Below, one piece after another: positions 1 to 9,300 of a stretch of 64,000 nt of DNA; position 1 is the stretch's first letter; each line of letters starts with the position of its first letter. This DNA is from an uncultured Bacilli bacterium (lineage in GTDB: Bacteria > Bacillota_I > Bacilli_A > RF39 > UBA660), in assembly GCA_934176955.1 (NCBI GenBank), contig CAKPOS010000001.1:1-64000 (forward strand), written 5' to 3'. The position numbers and the translations under genes were made by a program. Below the pieces are notes generated by a model. That model had not been told where the DNA came from and did no database searches. It saw nothing but the letters and a program-made list of their open reading frames with translations.

Positions 1-640
1 TGTGCATAAACTGTTGTACTTTGAGTAATTCTATCTGATGAGTAAACTCTATATCCACCACTAGATGATGTATACCAGCCATCAAAAGAATAACCACTTC
101 GATAAGGTGTGCAAGATAAATCATAGTAATCGTTATATTCTAGTGTTTTTGTTTGGCAATAAGATCCACCATTACTATTAAAATAAAGATAATAATAAGT
201 AACTGTTGGAATTGCTGTCCACTGTGCATAAATTGTTGTACTTTGAGTAATTCTATCTGATGAATAAACTTTATATCCTCCACTAGATGATGTATACCAA
301 CCGTCAAAAGTGTATCCGCTTCGATAAGGTGTACAAGATAAATCATAGTAATCGTTATAGTTTAAGTTTTTACTTGAACAATATGATCCGCCGTTACTAT
401 CATAACTAAGTGTGTATGTAATATTCTCCCAATGTGCATAAACTGTTGTATTTTGTGTAATTCTATATGAAGAATAAACTCTAGATCCACCACTTGGTGA
501 TGTATACCAGCCATCAAAAGAATAACCACTTTTAGAAGGTGTACAAGATAAATCGTAATAATCGTTATAATTTAGTGTTTTACTTGAACATCCACTTCCT
601 CCATTATTATTATAAGTAAGGGTATAGGTATTTATCTGCC
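1..640 (-). repeat. Tandem about 210-222 bp repeats coding for InlB-type modules
   Basis: Three nearly identical units begin with TGTGCATAAA at about 1, 223 and 433, giving periods of about 222 and 210 bp. Each unit encodes one about 70-residue module with LNYNDYYDLSCTP and GWYTS motifs. Two older, more diverged units follow at about 640-1090. The recent units are similar enough in DNA to recombine, so copy number probably varies between strains. Confidence 0.85.
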
Positions 641-2318
641 ATTTAGCGTATAGATTGAAAGTATCGCCATTTTTAGCTGTTAAATTAATTACAGATTGTT
701 GATTGTAATAATTTGTTCCATAGCCATTTGATGATGTATTCCATCCATTAAAGGTATATCCAGTTCGATAAAAACCATTTGCTGTTAATCTTTTAGAAAC
801 ATCATAAGTATGAGAACTATTAGCGGTATTTCCACTGGTATTTCCGTTTCCATTGTATTTAACCGTGTATGTATTAGCTTTCCACTGAGCATAGATAGTT
901 TGATTATTTTTAGAACTAACAATAGTATCGTTAGTTATACTTTTTCCACTTCCTGATTTTGAAGAATTCCATCCATTAAAGGAATAACCTGTTCTTGAAG
1001 GGATACATAAAGTTGTTAAAGTTCCATAAGTTTGTCGATAATAAATATCTCTTTTTTGGTTACTACAACCACTTCCTCCATTATCATCATAACTAAGTTG
1101 AAATTTAGAATTTTCAATTTTACAAGTTGTTTGATAATCGTTAGTACTTTTATCATCTTTCCAAATATAACCATATTTTAATTTTGCAGTAACTGTATAT
1201 TCTCCTGCTTCTTTTTGTAAACTGTTAAGAAGATTATATTGTTTAGAGGGGTTAATTAAATGTTGATATTCAAAATTATAATATAAGTCTTGATTACATT
1301 TTGGTTTATTAACAGTAGTTAGTTCTACTTTTCCAATTGTATATACAGTAGTAGTTTGAGCATAATTTTTAGCGTCTGTTGGTGTTAAGGTGAAGGTAAT
1401 ATAAGTCATTGGGGACTTTGTAGCGTGTTTTTTAATGGTTACGCTTTTTGGACTATTTGCATCAATTTTATCGTCAGTGTCAAAACTAGCTGTTGCAATT
1501 GATTTATCAGAACTTTTTACTTGTATTGTTCCAGGAACATTACTTTTTAAATTAATTTTAGTATCATCTAGACTTTCTCCATTTTCTCCTTGACTACCAA
1601 TAATATTAAGTTCTGGTTCTTGCTTTTTAATCGTACAAGTAAAAGTTTTGTCGGAAATGGTATCATCACTCCAAATATAGGTTTTATGATTAACAGGATC
1701 ATTTTGATTAAGTTTTGCCGTAATATCATAATTTCCAACTTCTGTTTTTTTAATTTGACTTTGTTCAATCGTAAATCCATCGTTAGAGCTTGTTACAAGT
1801 TGTTGTTCATTCCCATTGTAATAAATCGTATTACAATATTTCTTTGCGGTAGGAATTTCTACTTTTTGAATAGTTTTTGAACATTTATTATTTTCATCTA
1901 CTTCTCGATTAATAATATTTTTGCTTTGATCTCTATTGATTAATACATATTCTGCTTTTGAAATTCCTTCTTGAGAAGAAACTTCTTTTTCAGTAATATA
2001 GCCTTTATTTATCAATGAATTTATTGATATACAAGAAAAACTATTATCACTATCATTTTCCTTAATCCAAGCAATCTCATCTGGATATTCTTCAATATAA
2101 GTATTTGCTGTTTTTTTTATGTTGTTTATCGCAAGTAATTGAGATTTTTCTTTAGATTTATTAATTGTATTTATCACGAATGTTATTCCAGCTCCAAGGG
2201 TTAGACTAATTAAAAAAATTGTAGCCAGTAATTCAATTAGGCTAAATCCTTTGGAGTTTTTAATTATTTTTAACTTTTTTTGCATTTTTTCATTTATTTT
2301 TTTTAACTTTTTTTGCAT
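1..2318 (-). CDS. Prepilin-like surface protein with MBG-like and InlB B-type repeats (3' end outside window)
   Basis: The gene runs leftwards off the window: 772 codons are open and no stop is reached. ATG at 2318-2316 follows AAGGAGTG. The N-terminus has a basic leader then KGFSLIELLATIFLISLTLG, a type IV prepilin cleavage site and helix (residues about 22-45), so a prepilin peptidase probably processes it. Residues about 130-420 hold two domains with the pattern AGEYTVTAKLKYGYIW, resembling MBG-like modules. After that come five InlB/Listeria-Bacteroides-type repeats, each with GY-F-GW and a closing tyrosine-alanine-x-W strand; the last three are nearly identical. Likely exported and surface-exposed, perhaps an adhesin. 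The next gene on the other strand is also prepilin-like. Function is inferred from architecture only. Confidence 0.85.
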   Translation of the reverse strand, partial: MQKKLKKINEKMQKKLKIIKNSKGFSLIELLATIFLISLTLGAGITFVINTINKSKEKSQLLAINNIKKTANTYIEEYPDEIAWIKENDSDNSFSCISINSLINKGYITEKEVSSQEGISKAEYVLINRDQSKNIINREVDENNKCSKTIQKVEIPTAKKYCNTIYYNGNEQQLVTSSNDGFTIEQSQIKKTEVGNYDITAKLNQNDPVNHKTYIWSDDTISDKTFTCTIKKQEPELNIIGSQGENGESLDDTKINLKSNVPGTIQVKSSDKSIATASFDTDDKIDANSPKSVTIKKHATKSPMTYITFTLTPTDAKNYAQTTTVYTIGKVELTTVNKPKCNQDLYYNFEYQHLINPSKQYNLLNSLQKEAGEYTVTAKLKYGYIWKDDKSTNDYQTTCKIENSKFQLSYDDNGGSGCSNQKRDIYYRQTYGTLTTLCIPSRTGYSFNGWNSSKSGSGKSITNDTIVSSKNNQTIYAQWKANTYTVKYNGNGNTSGNTANSSHTYDVSKRLTANGFYRTGYTFNGWNTSSNGYGTNYYNQQSVINLTAKNGDTFNLYAKWQINTYTLTYNNNGGSGCSSKTLNYNDYYDLSCTPSKSGYSFDGWYTSPSGGSRVYSSYRITQNTTVYAHWENITYTLSYDSNGGSYCSSKNLNYNDYYDLSCTPYRSGYTFDGWYTSSSGGYKVYSSDRITQSTTIYAQWTAIPTVTYYYLYFNSNGGSYCQTKTLEYNDYYDLSCTPYRSGYSFDGWYTSSSGGYRVYSSDRITQSTTVYA

Positions 2319-2352
2319 CTTTTCACTCCTTATTCTATCTATTCTCTTTTTT

Positions 2353-2381
2353 ATCATATCATGAATAAGAAGGAATTTCAA
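2353..2381 (-). promoter_or_regulatory. Promoter for the leftward prepilin-like gene
   Basis: On the minus strand a TTGAAA box (plus 2376-2381) and a TATGAT box (plus 2353-2358) are separated by 17 bp. They lie 35 bp upstream of the start codon at 2318. Confidence 0.6.
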
Positions 2382-2383
2382 TA

Positions 2384-2412
2384 TTGTTTTTTTCTAAAAA
2401 ATAAATTATAAT
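2384..2412 (+). promoter_or_regulatory. Promoter for the rightward prepilin-gpmI unit
   Basis: TTGTTT at 2384-2389 and TATAAT at 2407-2412 with 17-bp spacing. It is back-to-back with the leftward promoter, 2 bp away, so the two pilin-like genes share a compact divergent control region. Confidence 0.65.
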
Positions 2413-2433
2413 AAAATCAGGTAAGGTGAGGAA

Positions 2434-2838
2434 ATGAAAAATTCAGTGATGACAAGTAATAAAGGGTTTACGCTAATAGAATTATTAGCAGCTTTGGTGA
2501 TTTTGACTGCAATTATGTCGATTGCTATTCCCAGTATTTCGTCTTCTTTAGAAAGGACAAAAGGGAAGCAAGATGAGACGAAACAAAAAATATTAGAAAG
2601 TTCGGCAGAACTTTATGTAACGGATCATAAGAATGCTATTTATCAAAATTTGAAGAATAATCGTAAAACTTCTTGTTATATTACTCTAGATTTGTTAGAT
2701 ACTTTAGAAGAAAATAAAAAAGATTCAGATGGTAATGATTTAGGTGGTGTTATTGTTTTTTCAAGAAATGATAATACTTATACTTATTATTCTGGAAATA
2801 GTTATCAAAGTGTTACTACAATTAAATGCTTACAATAG
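2434..2838 (+). CDS. Type IV prepilin-like protein
   Basis: A 134-residue protein starting MKNSVMTSNKGFTLIELLAA: a short basic leader, the G-F prepilin peptidase site, Glu at mature position 5, and one hydrophobic helix to about residue 35. The remainder is a small polar domain with two Cys (SCYI and IKCLQ at the C-terminus) that could form a disulfide. This is a pseudopilin or minor pilin layout. AAGGTGAGG precedes the ATG. gpmI starts 14 bp after the stop, so they may be cotranscribed although unrelated. No pilus assembly ATPase or prepilin peptidase is in the window. Confidence 0.85.
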   Translation: MKNSVMTSNKGFTLIELLAALVILTAIMSIAIPSISSSLERTKGKQDETKQKILESSAELYVTDHKNAIYQNLKNNRKTSCYITLDLLDTLEENKKDSDGNDLGGVIVFSRNDNTYTYYSGNSYQSVTTIKCLQ

Positions 2839-2852
2839 AAAGAAGGAAAGAA

Positions 2853-4364
2853 ATGAAAAAAGTATTATTATGTATATTAGATGGAGTAGGGCTTAGTAAA
2901 AAAGAATATGGGAATGCATTTTATCATGCCAATAAGCCTACGATTGATAGGTTAATGAAAGAATATCCCTATACAACTTTGGAGGCAAGTGGAGAATTTG
3001 TTGGTCTACCCGCAGGTCAGATGGGGAATAGTGAAGTAGGGCATATGAATATTGGGGCAGGAAGAATTGTTTATCAACCTTTAGGATTGATTAATTCTAA
3101 AATTAAGGAAGGTTCTTTTTTCGAGAATAAAGTACTTCTCAGTATTTTTGCTCATGTAAAAGAAAATCATAGTAAATTGCATGTGATGGGACTACTTAGT
3201 GATGGTGGAATTCATTCTCATATTCATCACTTTTATGCGATATTAGAAGCGGCTCAACAATATGGGATAAAGGAAGTTTACTTTCATATTTTTACGGATG
3301 GAAGAGATACCAGTCCTTATTCAGGAAAGAAGTATATTGAAGCTTTAGAAGAAAAAATAAGAGAATTAAATTTAGGTTGTATTGCTAGTGTTAGTGGAAG
3401 ATATTATGCAATGGATAGAGATAATAATTATGACCGTGTAAAGCTTGCTTATGAGGCGATGACAACTGGTAGTAAAAAACAATATGCTACTGCTATTCAA
3501 GCTTGGGAAGAAAATCAGAAAAATAATATTACTGATGAATTTATTGTTCCTTCTACAATTTATCAAGATGGATTGATTCATGATAATGATGGAATTATTT
3601 TTGCTAATTTTAGACCTGATCGTGTTAGAGAATTAGCTAGTGCTTTGACTAATAAGGAAAATCATGGATTTGAGAGAACTTTTTTAACGAATCTTAAGAT
3701 GGCTACTTTAATGCCTGTTAGTGAGGAAGTAATCTCTATGCCAATGTTTCATTTGGAAGATTTAATTAAGACTTTAGGGGAATATGCTAGTAGTTTGGGA
3801 TTAACACAACTTCGTATTGCTGAAACGGAAAAATATGCTCATGTGACTTATTTCTTTGATGGAGGCGTAGAAAAAGATTTAGAAGGAGCTTCTCGTATTT
3901 TGATTCCTTCTCCTAAAGTGGCAACTTATGATTTAAAACCTGAGATGAGTGCTTACGAGATTACGGATTCTTTATTAAGGGAAATTGATGCTAGTCATCC
4001 AGATTTAATTATTTTAAATTTTGCTAATGGAGATATGGTTGGGCATACAGGAAATTATGAAGCAGCAGTTAAGGCAGTTGAAACTTTGGATCAATGTATA
4101 GAGAAGATTATTACACATGTAGATTTAGAGGAATATGATGTCATGATTACCGCTGATCATGGAAACTGTGAAGTCATGATAAATGATGATGGAAGTATTA
4201 ATACACAGCATACGACAAATGTTGTTCCGTTCATTGTTCTTTCTCATGATGTAGCTTTAAAAAAAGGAAAACTTGGGGATATTGCTGTTACGATTTTGGA
4301 TTTGATGGAACAACCTATTCCTAAAGAGATGACAGGAAATAGCCTTTTAGTGAGAAATAAATAA
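2853..4364 (+). CDS. gpmI: 2,3-bisphosphoglycerate-independent phosphoglycerate mutase
   Basis: Interconverts 3- and 2-phosphoglycerate in lower glycolysis through a phosphoserine intermediate; metal-dependent (Mn in the family). The 503-residue length is normal. Asp10 in LDGVG is a metal ligand, Ser60 in GQMGNSEVGHMN is the catalytic serine, DGRDTSP lies at 149-155, and ADHGN near residue 435 plus TQHTT give the other metal site. The ATG at 2853 follows AGAAGGAAAG and matches the family start; the nine codons upstream overlap the previous gene. Linked in pathway to pyk and ppdK elsewhere in the window. Confidence 0.97.
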   Translation: MKKVLLCILDGVGLSKKEYGNAFYHANKPTIDRLMKEYPYTTLEASGEFVGLPAGQMGNSEVGHMNIGAGRIVYQPLGLINSKIKEGSFFENKVLLSIFAHVKENHSKLHVMGLLSDGGIHSHIHHFYAILEAAQQYGIKEVYFHIFTDGRDTSPYSGKKYIEALEEKIRELNLGCIASVSGRYYAMDRDNNYDRVKLAYEAMTTGSKKQYATAIQAWEENQKNNITDEFIVPSTIYQDGLIHDNDGIIFANFRPDRVRELASALTNKENHGFERTFLTNLKMATLMPVSEEVISMPMFHLEDLIKTLGEYASSLGLTQLRIAETEKYAHVTYFFDGGVEKDLEGASRILIPSPKVATYDLKPEMSAYEITDSLLREIDASHPDLIILNFANGDMVGHTGNYEAAVKAVETLDQCIEKIITHVDLEEYDVMITADHGNCEVMINDDGSINTQHTTNVVPFIVLSHDVALKKGKLGDIAVTILDLMEQPIPKEMTGNSLLVRNK

Positions 4365-4374
4365 AAAAGAGAAC

Positions 4375-4402
4375 TTGACAAAAAATAAAAATTCTTTATG
4401 AT
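4375..4402 (+). promoter_or_regulatory. Promoter upstream of the VanY-type gene
   Basis: TTGACA at 4375-4380 and TATGAT at 4397-4402, 16-bp spacing, beginning 11 bp after the gpmI stop. The next gene therefore has its own consensus promoter. Confidence 0.75.
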
Positions 4403-4446
4403 AAGAGATATCTTAAAAAGATTTTTATTTTTTTAGGAAGAAGGAT

Positions 4447-5295
4447 ATGATGAAAAAGAAAAAAAAAGTAAGACTAAAGATTGGGAATGTTCTAATTTTA
4501 TTTCTTTTCCTTATGATAGTAGTAGGAGGAGTGATAATGATAAATCACCAAAATAGTCTGAAGAAAAAAGGAAAAAATACTTCATTAGAAGTGCAACAAA
4601 AAGAGAATCATCAAGAAGATATTAAGAAGACTACAAAAAATTTAGAAAAAGCACCTGTGAATTCTCTAGCTTTTGATCAGTTATCTGATGGGGAATATGT
4701 TACAGAAAAAGGATATACTTTAACCATTAAAAATAAGACAGCTTATATTGAAGGGAATGTTATTGCCAATAAAACTTATGGAATTCCTGATAACTATCAA
4801 CCAGAGGATCCTTATCGACCAGTTACAGGAGAACGATGTAACGATTGTATTGACAAAAAAGCCATGGAAGCATTTCAATTAATGCAAAGTGATGCTAAAG
4901 CGTTAGGGTTAAATATTTATATTGCTAGTGGTTATCGTTCTTATCAATATCAAGTCAATCTTTATGATCGGTATGTTTCTACTAGTGGGAAAGAAAAAGC
5001 AGATACTTATTCATCAAGACCGGGGCATTCTGAACATCAAACAGGAATGTGTTTTGATTTAAATAGTATTGAGGATTCTTTTGCGAATACTAATGAAGGA
5101 AAATGGATACATGAGAATGCTTATCGTTATGGATTTGTCATTCGTTTTCCTAAAGGGGCAGAAAAATATACTGGTTATCAATATGAGTCATGGCATTTGC
5201 GTTATGTAGGAGAGAATTTAGCCAAGAAACTTTATCAGAATGATGAATATATCTCTTTAGAAGAATATTATGGAATTACTAGTACTTATGAATAA
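4447..5295 (+). CDS. VanY/M15B-family LD- or DD-carboxypeptidase, membrane-anchored
   Basis: Zinc peptidase expected to trim the stem peptide of peptidoglycan outside the membrane. Residues 11-33 form an N-terminal membrane anchor, followed by a charged linker to about 70. The catalytic domain starts near 130 with SGYRSYQYQ (161-169). Zinc ligands are visible as His197 (SEHQTG), Asp204 (FDLN) and His250 (SWHLRYVG), with Glu248 as general base. Length 282 is typical. Two tandem ATGs (4447, 4450) follow AGGAAGAAGG; the second has slightly better spacing. Substrate stereochemistry (tetrapeptide LD versus pentapeptide DD) cannot be read from sequence. Confidence 0.9.
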   Translation: MMKKKKKVRLKIGNVLILFLFLMIVVGGVIMINHQNSLKKKGKNTSLEVQQKENHQEDIKKTTKNLEKAPVNSLAFDQLSDGEYVTEKGYTLTIKNKTAYIEGNVIANKTYGIPDNYQPEDPYRPVTGERCNDCIDKKAMEAFQLMQSDAKALGLNIYIASGYRSYQYQVNLYDRYVSTSGKEKADTYSSRPGHSEHQTGMCFDLNSIEDSFANTNEGKWIHENAYRYGFVIRFPKGAEKYTGYQYESWHLRYVGENLAKKLYQNDEYISLEEYYGITSTYE

Positions 5296-5337
5296 TGATT
5301 CTAGGGGTTATGTTTTTTTAGAAAGAAGGGATGATGA

Positions 5338-5976
5338 ATGAATAATCAATTTTTATCAAAAGTATTTGGGTGGTTTGGTATAGGGCTTTTGGTTACTTTT
5401 TTCGTAGCCTATCTTACTAGTATGAGTATTGATGCCTTATCTTTTATTTTTAGGGGTTCTACTTATTTCATTATTGTTATTTTAGAATTTGTTGTTGCAA
5501 TTTGGCTTTCTGCTCGAATTCATACTATGTCTAGTGGATTAGCCAAAGGACTTTATCTTGCTTATAGTGCATTAACAGGATTAACATTTTCTAGTTTATT
5601 TATTGTATATGAGTTAACCAGTATTATTTGGATTTTTCTAGCTAGTGCTTTTGTTTTTGGTATTTTTGCTTTACTTGGAAAAAGTAATCGTTTTGATTTA
5701 TCAAAATATGGCGTTTATTTAATGATTGGCTTACTAGGTTCTCTTATTTTAGAGGTCATTAATATTTTCTTGATGAATAATACTTTAAATATTGTGATTT
5801 GTGTTGCTGTATTAGCAATTTTTGTTACTTATGTGGCTTATGATGTTCAAAAAATTGTTACTCGCTATGATAGTAGTAATGAGGCAATGGCAATTTATGG
5901 GGCTTTTGATTTATATCTTGATTTTATTAATATCTTCTTACGATTAATTCAATTATTTGGAAAAGAAAGAGATTAA
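5338..5976 (+). CDS. Bax inhibitor-1/YccA-family membrane protein
   Basis: A 212-residue polytopic protein with seven predicted transmembrane helices and few soluble residues. The ending, with Asp in the sixth/seventh helix region (VTYVAYDVQKIV, YGAFDLYLDFINIFLRLIQLFG), matches the BI-1/YccA family, whose bacterial members are proposed pH-sensitive calcium leak channels. ATG at 5338 follows AGAAGGG by 7 bp. Its physiological role in bacteria is poorly established. Confidence 0.9.
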   Translation: MNNQFLSKVFGWFGIGLLVTFFVAYLTSMSIDALSFIFRGSTYFIIVILEFVVAIWLSARIHTMSSGLAKGLYLAYSALTGLTFSSLFIVYELTSIIWIFLASAFVFGIFALLGKSNRFDLSKYGVYLMIGLLGSLILEVINIFLMNNTLNIVICVAVLAIFVTYVAYDVQKIVTRYDSSNEAMAIYGAFDLYLDFINIFLRLIQLFGKERD

Positions 5977-5996
5977 TAAAAGCTTAAATTTTAATC

Positions 5997-6038
5997 AAGA
6001 AAAAGCATATCTTCTTCTCTGAAAATATGTTTTTTCTT
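5997..6038 (+). terminator. Hairpin terminator after the BI-1-like gene
   Basis: Arms 5997-6010 and 6025-6038 pair over 14 bp with one G-U wobble and a 14-nt loop. The right arm contains the T run. Confidence 0.6.
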
Positions 6039-6067
6039 TATCAATTCTTAATTAAGGAGGACTTCTT

Positions 6068-7756
6068 ATGAAGAAAAAATATCGATTATTAAAAAATCCT
6101 AAGTTTGTAGCAATTTCTTTAGCAATGGTAACTACTTTATCAGGGGCTTTTGTGATTCGAGAAAGAAAGAAAAATGATGATATTCATGCAAGTAAGGAAT
6201 ATTCTATTGGTTATTTGGATTTAAATATGATGAATAATCAATTATTTAAAAAAATAAAAAAGGGAAATTTTATTTTGTTTGATATTGGTGACCATGATAC
6301 GGATGGATGTTATTTTTTAAAGCAAAAATTAGCGTATTGTCAGAAGAATGGGATAGATGTTGGTTTAATTCTTTCTAGTAATTCTAATAGTATGGGGGAA
6401 GTTTATTTAGATATTGCTTGGATAAAGGATTTGATAAAGAAGTATTCGATTACTTATCCTGTTTATCTTGATGTCGATAAATTGATGACTAATCCAAATT
6501 TGCGCTACGATGAAGCTTGTAGAATGATTGAGGTAATGATCAAAAAATTAAAGGCTAATCATATTGCTGTTGGTCTTTATGGAAGGAAGGAAAATATTCA
6601 ACAAGAATGGTTAGATGATGTTTTCAATGATTCATTTTTCAAAGAAGATAATCAGGATAGTCAAATAAAGACTCAATATTCAAAGAAGGGGAATGTTGAT
6701 TATTTATATACTACTAAAGATTTAAAAGAAGGAATTAAAGAAAATCATAAAAATCTTGATTCACTTCTTTTAGAAGATGAATATGTAGTTTATCAAGATT
6801 CATTTGATTTTCAAAAATTAGCAAAGTCATGTGGGTTATCTGTAAATGATTTAAAAGAATATAATGGATTAAATTTTCCTTTTTCCTTTTTGAAAAGAAG
6901 TGAGGTTATAGAAGTTCCTTCTTTAAATTATCAAACGAGAAGACATTTATTAAATCAACCTAATTTAGGAATTGATGTTTCTTTATGGCAAGAGGAAATT
7001 GACTGGGAAAAGGTAGAGGTTAATTATGCGATGATTCAAATTAGAGATTTTGCTAATGAGAATGCTGATCCGTTTTTTAATACCAATGTTGCGGGTTGTA
7101 TGAAAAATAATATTCCTATGGGTTTTTATGCTTTTTCTAGAGCAACGACAATGGATGAGTTAAGACAAGAAATTTCTTATATCAAAAAGAAATTGGTGGA
7201 TATTCCTGTGACTTATCCTGTTTATTTAGATTTAGAGACAGACTTTTGGACTTTAAATACTGATGAAGATTATTCTCAAAATAAAGATTTTTTTCAGTAT
7301 TTTATTCAAACCTGGGAAGAAGAGATGAAGATAGCAGGATATACTCCAGGAATTTATTGTAATATGGATTTATATCATCATTTAAATGAAGCAACTGATG
7401 GGATGTTAGAAAATTTATCTTGCTGGGTTGCAGGAGGGGAATATTATGATCAAATCATTTCACCAAACGATTTATCTTCTCTTGATATTTCTCTTGATGA
7501 TAAAGTAGAAATGCGTCAGATTAGTTCTAAAGGAGTAATGGAAGGAATTTCTTCTGATGTGGATATTGATCTTTGTTATTATGATTATCAAAAAGAGAAT
7601 CCTCATCAGGAAAAGACTTTTTATAGACTTAATCATGAAATAGATGTTGTTAAAAAAATAGGAATTGGTATAGGAATTATTTATATTTCTGCAAGAGTTA
7701 AATTATCTTGTCATAAGAAAAGAAGAAAAAGGAGAAAAAGAAGTAGAATGAATTGA
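6068..7756 (+). CDS. Membrane-bound wall protein with GH25-like, LysM-like and second GH25 domain
   Basis: 562 residues after a strong GGAGG site. An N-terminal signal anchor (about 12-28) is followed by a first domain (about 45-200) with a GH25-like pattern (YPVYLDVDKL) that seems to lack the usual acidic pair. A LysM-like stretch at about 240-290 comes next (YVVYQDSFDFQKLAKSCGLS). The second domain (about 300-510) has GIDVSLWQ at 301-308 and YPVYLDLETD near 383-392, the catalytic signature of GH25 muramidases. A C-terminal hydrophobic helix and a Lys/Arg tail suggest a second membrane anchor. Probably cuts or binds peptidoglycan. Confidence 0.8.
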   Translation: MKKKYRLLKNPKFVAISLAMVTTLSGAFVIRERKKNDDIHASKEYSIGYLDLNMMNNQLFKKIKKGNFILFDIGDHDTDGCYFLKQKLAYCQKNGIDVGLILSSNSNSMGEVYLDIAWIKDLIKKYSITYPVYLDVDKLMTNPNLRYDEACRMIEVMIKKLKANHIAVGLYGRKENIQQEWLDDVFNDSFFKEDNQDSQIKTQYSKKGNVDYLYTTKDLKEGIKENHKNLDSLLLEDEYVVYQDSFDFQKLAKSCGLSVNDLKEYNGLNFPFSFLKRSEVIEVPSLNYQTRRHLLNQPNLGIDVSLWQEEIDWEKVEVNYAMIQIRDFANENADPFFNTNVAGCMKNNIPMGFYAFSRATTMDELRQEISYIKKKLVDIPVTYPVYLDLETDFWTLNTDEDYSQNKDFFQYFIQTWEEEMKIAGYTPGIYCNMDLYHHLNEATDGMLENLSCWVAGGEYYDQIISPNDLSSLDISLDDKVEMRQISSKGVMEGISSDVDIDLCYYDYQKENPHQEKTFYRLNHEIDVVKKIGIGIGIIYISARVKLSCHKKRRKRRKRSRMN

Positions 7757-7785
7757 TAACATAAAGTTAATATTGTGTTAAAATA

Positions 7786-7815
7786 TTGACACTTTCTATT
7801 CAAATATAGTACAAT
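7786..7815 (+). promoter_or_regulatory. pyk promoter
   Basis: TTGACA at 7786-7791 and TACAAT at 7810-7815, 18-bp spacing. It starts 30 bp after the upstream stop codon, so pyk is its own unit. Confidence 0.7.
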
Positions 7816-7847
7816 TGAAAATGTTTCAGAAGAAGGAGTTGAAGAAA

Positions 7848-9260
7848 ATGAAAAAAACAAAAATTATTTGTAGTATTGGTCCTGCTACACAAAGTTGGGA
7901 AAAATTTAAGGGAATTGTAGATGCTGGTATGAATGTTGCTAGAATTAACTTTTCTCATGCTACATTAGAAGAGAGAAAACAAGATGAAGATTTAGTAAAG
8001 AGAGCTAATGATGAATTAGGTACAAATATTGCTATTCTTTATGATACAAAAGGACCAGATTTAAGAACTTGTACTTTTGAGGGTGACTATATTGAATTAG
8101 TAGAAGGAAGTACTATTCGTATTGTAGAAGAGGATTTAAAGGATAAAGGAAATAAAGAGAAAATTTCATTTAATTACCGTAATATTGTAAAAGATTTAAA
8201 AGTAGGAATGAGCGTTCTACTAGATGATGGATTTTATAAATTAGTAGTAGAAGAAGTTTTAGATGATGAGGTTGTTTGTCGTATTATTAATGGAGGAACC
8301 ATTAAATCACGTCGTGGAGTATGTATTCCAGGAATTAAATTAGATATTTCATTCGTTTCAGAGGAAGACAAGAATGATATTCAATATGCTTGTGAACATG
8401 ATGGAGATTATTTAGCATTATCTTTTGTAAATAGTGCTGATGATATTCAAGAAGTAAAAAAATTATGTGCTCAATTTGGAAAACCTAATATGAAAATTAT
8501 TTCTAAAGTAGAAACACAATACGCTATGGATAATTTAAAAGAAATCGTTGAAATGAGTGATTATATTATGATTGCTCGTGGAGATTTAGGAATTGAAACT
8601 GGTGTTGAGAATTTACCATTGTATCAACAAATGATGATTGATGAATGTCATTTACAAGGTAAGGGTGTTATTATGGCTACTCAAATGATGAGTTCAATGA
8701 AACATAATATTCGACCTACTAATGCTGAAGTTACTGATGTTGCCAATGCTGTTCTTCAAGGTTGTGATGCAATTATGACAAGTGATGAAACAACTATGGG
8801 AGAATATCCAGTTGAAACAATTCAAAAAATGAATGAAATTTGTGAAAAAGTAGAAAGCTATTGTCGTTTTGAAAATGATAGTTTTGTAAATACTGAAAAG
8901 GATATTACTTCTACTATTGCTGAGAGTGTTGTTACTGCTAGTAATGATATCGAAGCAAAAGTTATTGTTGCTGCTACAATGTCTGGACATACGGCAAGAA
9001 AAATTAGTAATTTAAGACCAGTAGCACCTATTTTAGCAACAGTTCCTAACCAAAAAGTAGCTAGAGAATTAGCACTTAATTATGGTGTATATCCAGTTTT
9101 AGTTAAAGAATATAATTCAACTGATGAAGTCGTTAATGATGGAAAAGAAAAAGCAATTGATTTTGCTCAATTAAATAAAGGGGATTATGTTATTATTACT
9201 GGAGGATTTCCTAATACAGGTAATAAGATTACAAACTTTATGAAGATTGAAGAAATCTAA
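7848..9260 (+). CDS. pyk: Pyruvate kinase
   Basis: Transfers phosphate from phosphoenolpyruvate to ADP, the last step of glycolysis. 470 residues, the standard length, without the C-terminal PEP-utiliser-like extension found in some Bacillus enzymes. Signatures: SIGPATQ near the N-terminus, ARINFSHA, YDTKGPDLRT, the catalytic lysine in KIISKVET, and metal-binding IARGDLGIE. The usual SGETA loop is written TSDETTMGEYPVE. ATG at 7848 is preceded by GAAGGAG. ppdK (55652) could run the opposite direction or use PPi, so both pyruvate-forming enzymes coexist. Confidence 0.97.
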   Translation: MKKTKIICSIGPATQSWEKFKGIVDAGMNVARINFSHATLEERKQDEDLVKRANDELGTNIAILYDTKGPDLRTCTFEGDYIELVEGSTIRIVEEDLKDKGNKEKISFNYRNIVKDLKVGMSVLLDDGFYKLVVEEVLDDEVVCRIINGGTIKSRRGVCIPGIKLDISFVSEEDKNDIQYACEHDGDYLALSFVNSADDIQEVKKLCAQFGKPNMKIISKVETQYAMDNLKEIVEMSDYIMIARGDLGIETGVENLPLYQQMMIDECHLQGKGVIMATQMMSSMKHNIRPTNAEVTDVANAVLQGCDAIMTSDETTMGEYPVETIQKMNEICEKVESYCRFENDSFVNTEKDITSTIAESVVTASNDIEAKVIVAATMSGHTARKISNLRPVAPILATVPNQKVARELALNYGVYPVLVKEYNSTDEVVNDGKEKAIDFAQLNKGDYVIITGGFPNTGNKITNFMKIEEI

Positions 9261-9263
9261 AAG

Positions 9264-9300
9264 AAAAAGCAAGGACTTAGTTGTTCTTTGCTTTTTTATT
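9264..9300 (+). terminator. pyk terminator
   Basis: AAAAAGCAAGGA (9264-9275) pairs with TTCTTTGCTTTTT, followed by T6. Confidence 0.85.

Noticed and set aside
1..640. CRISPR array, suggested by regular repeats
   Set aside because: Units are over 200 bp, in frame, and encode protein modules. There are no short repeats with unique spacers anywhere in the window.
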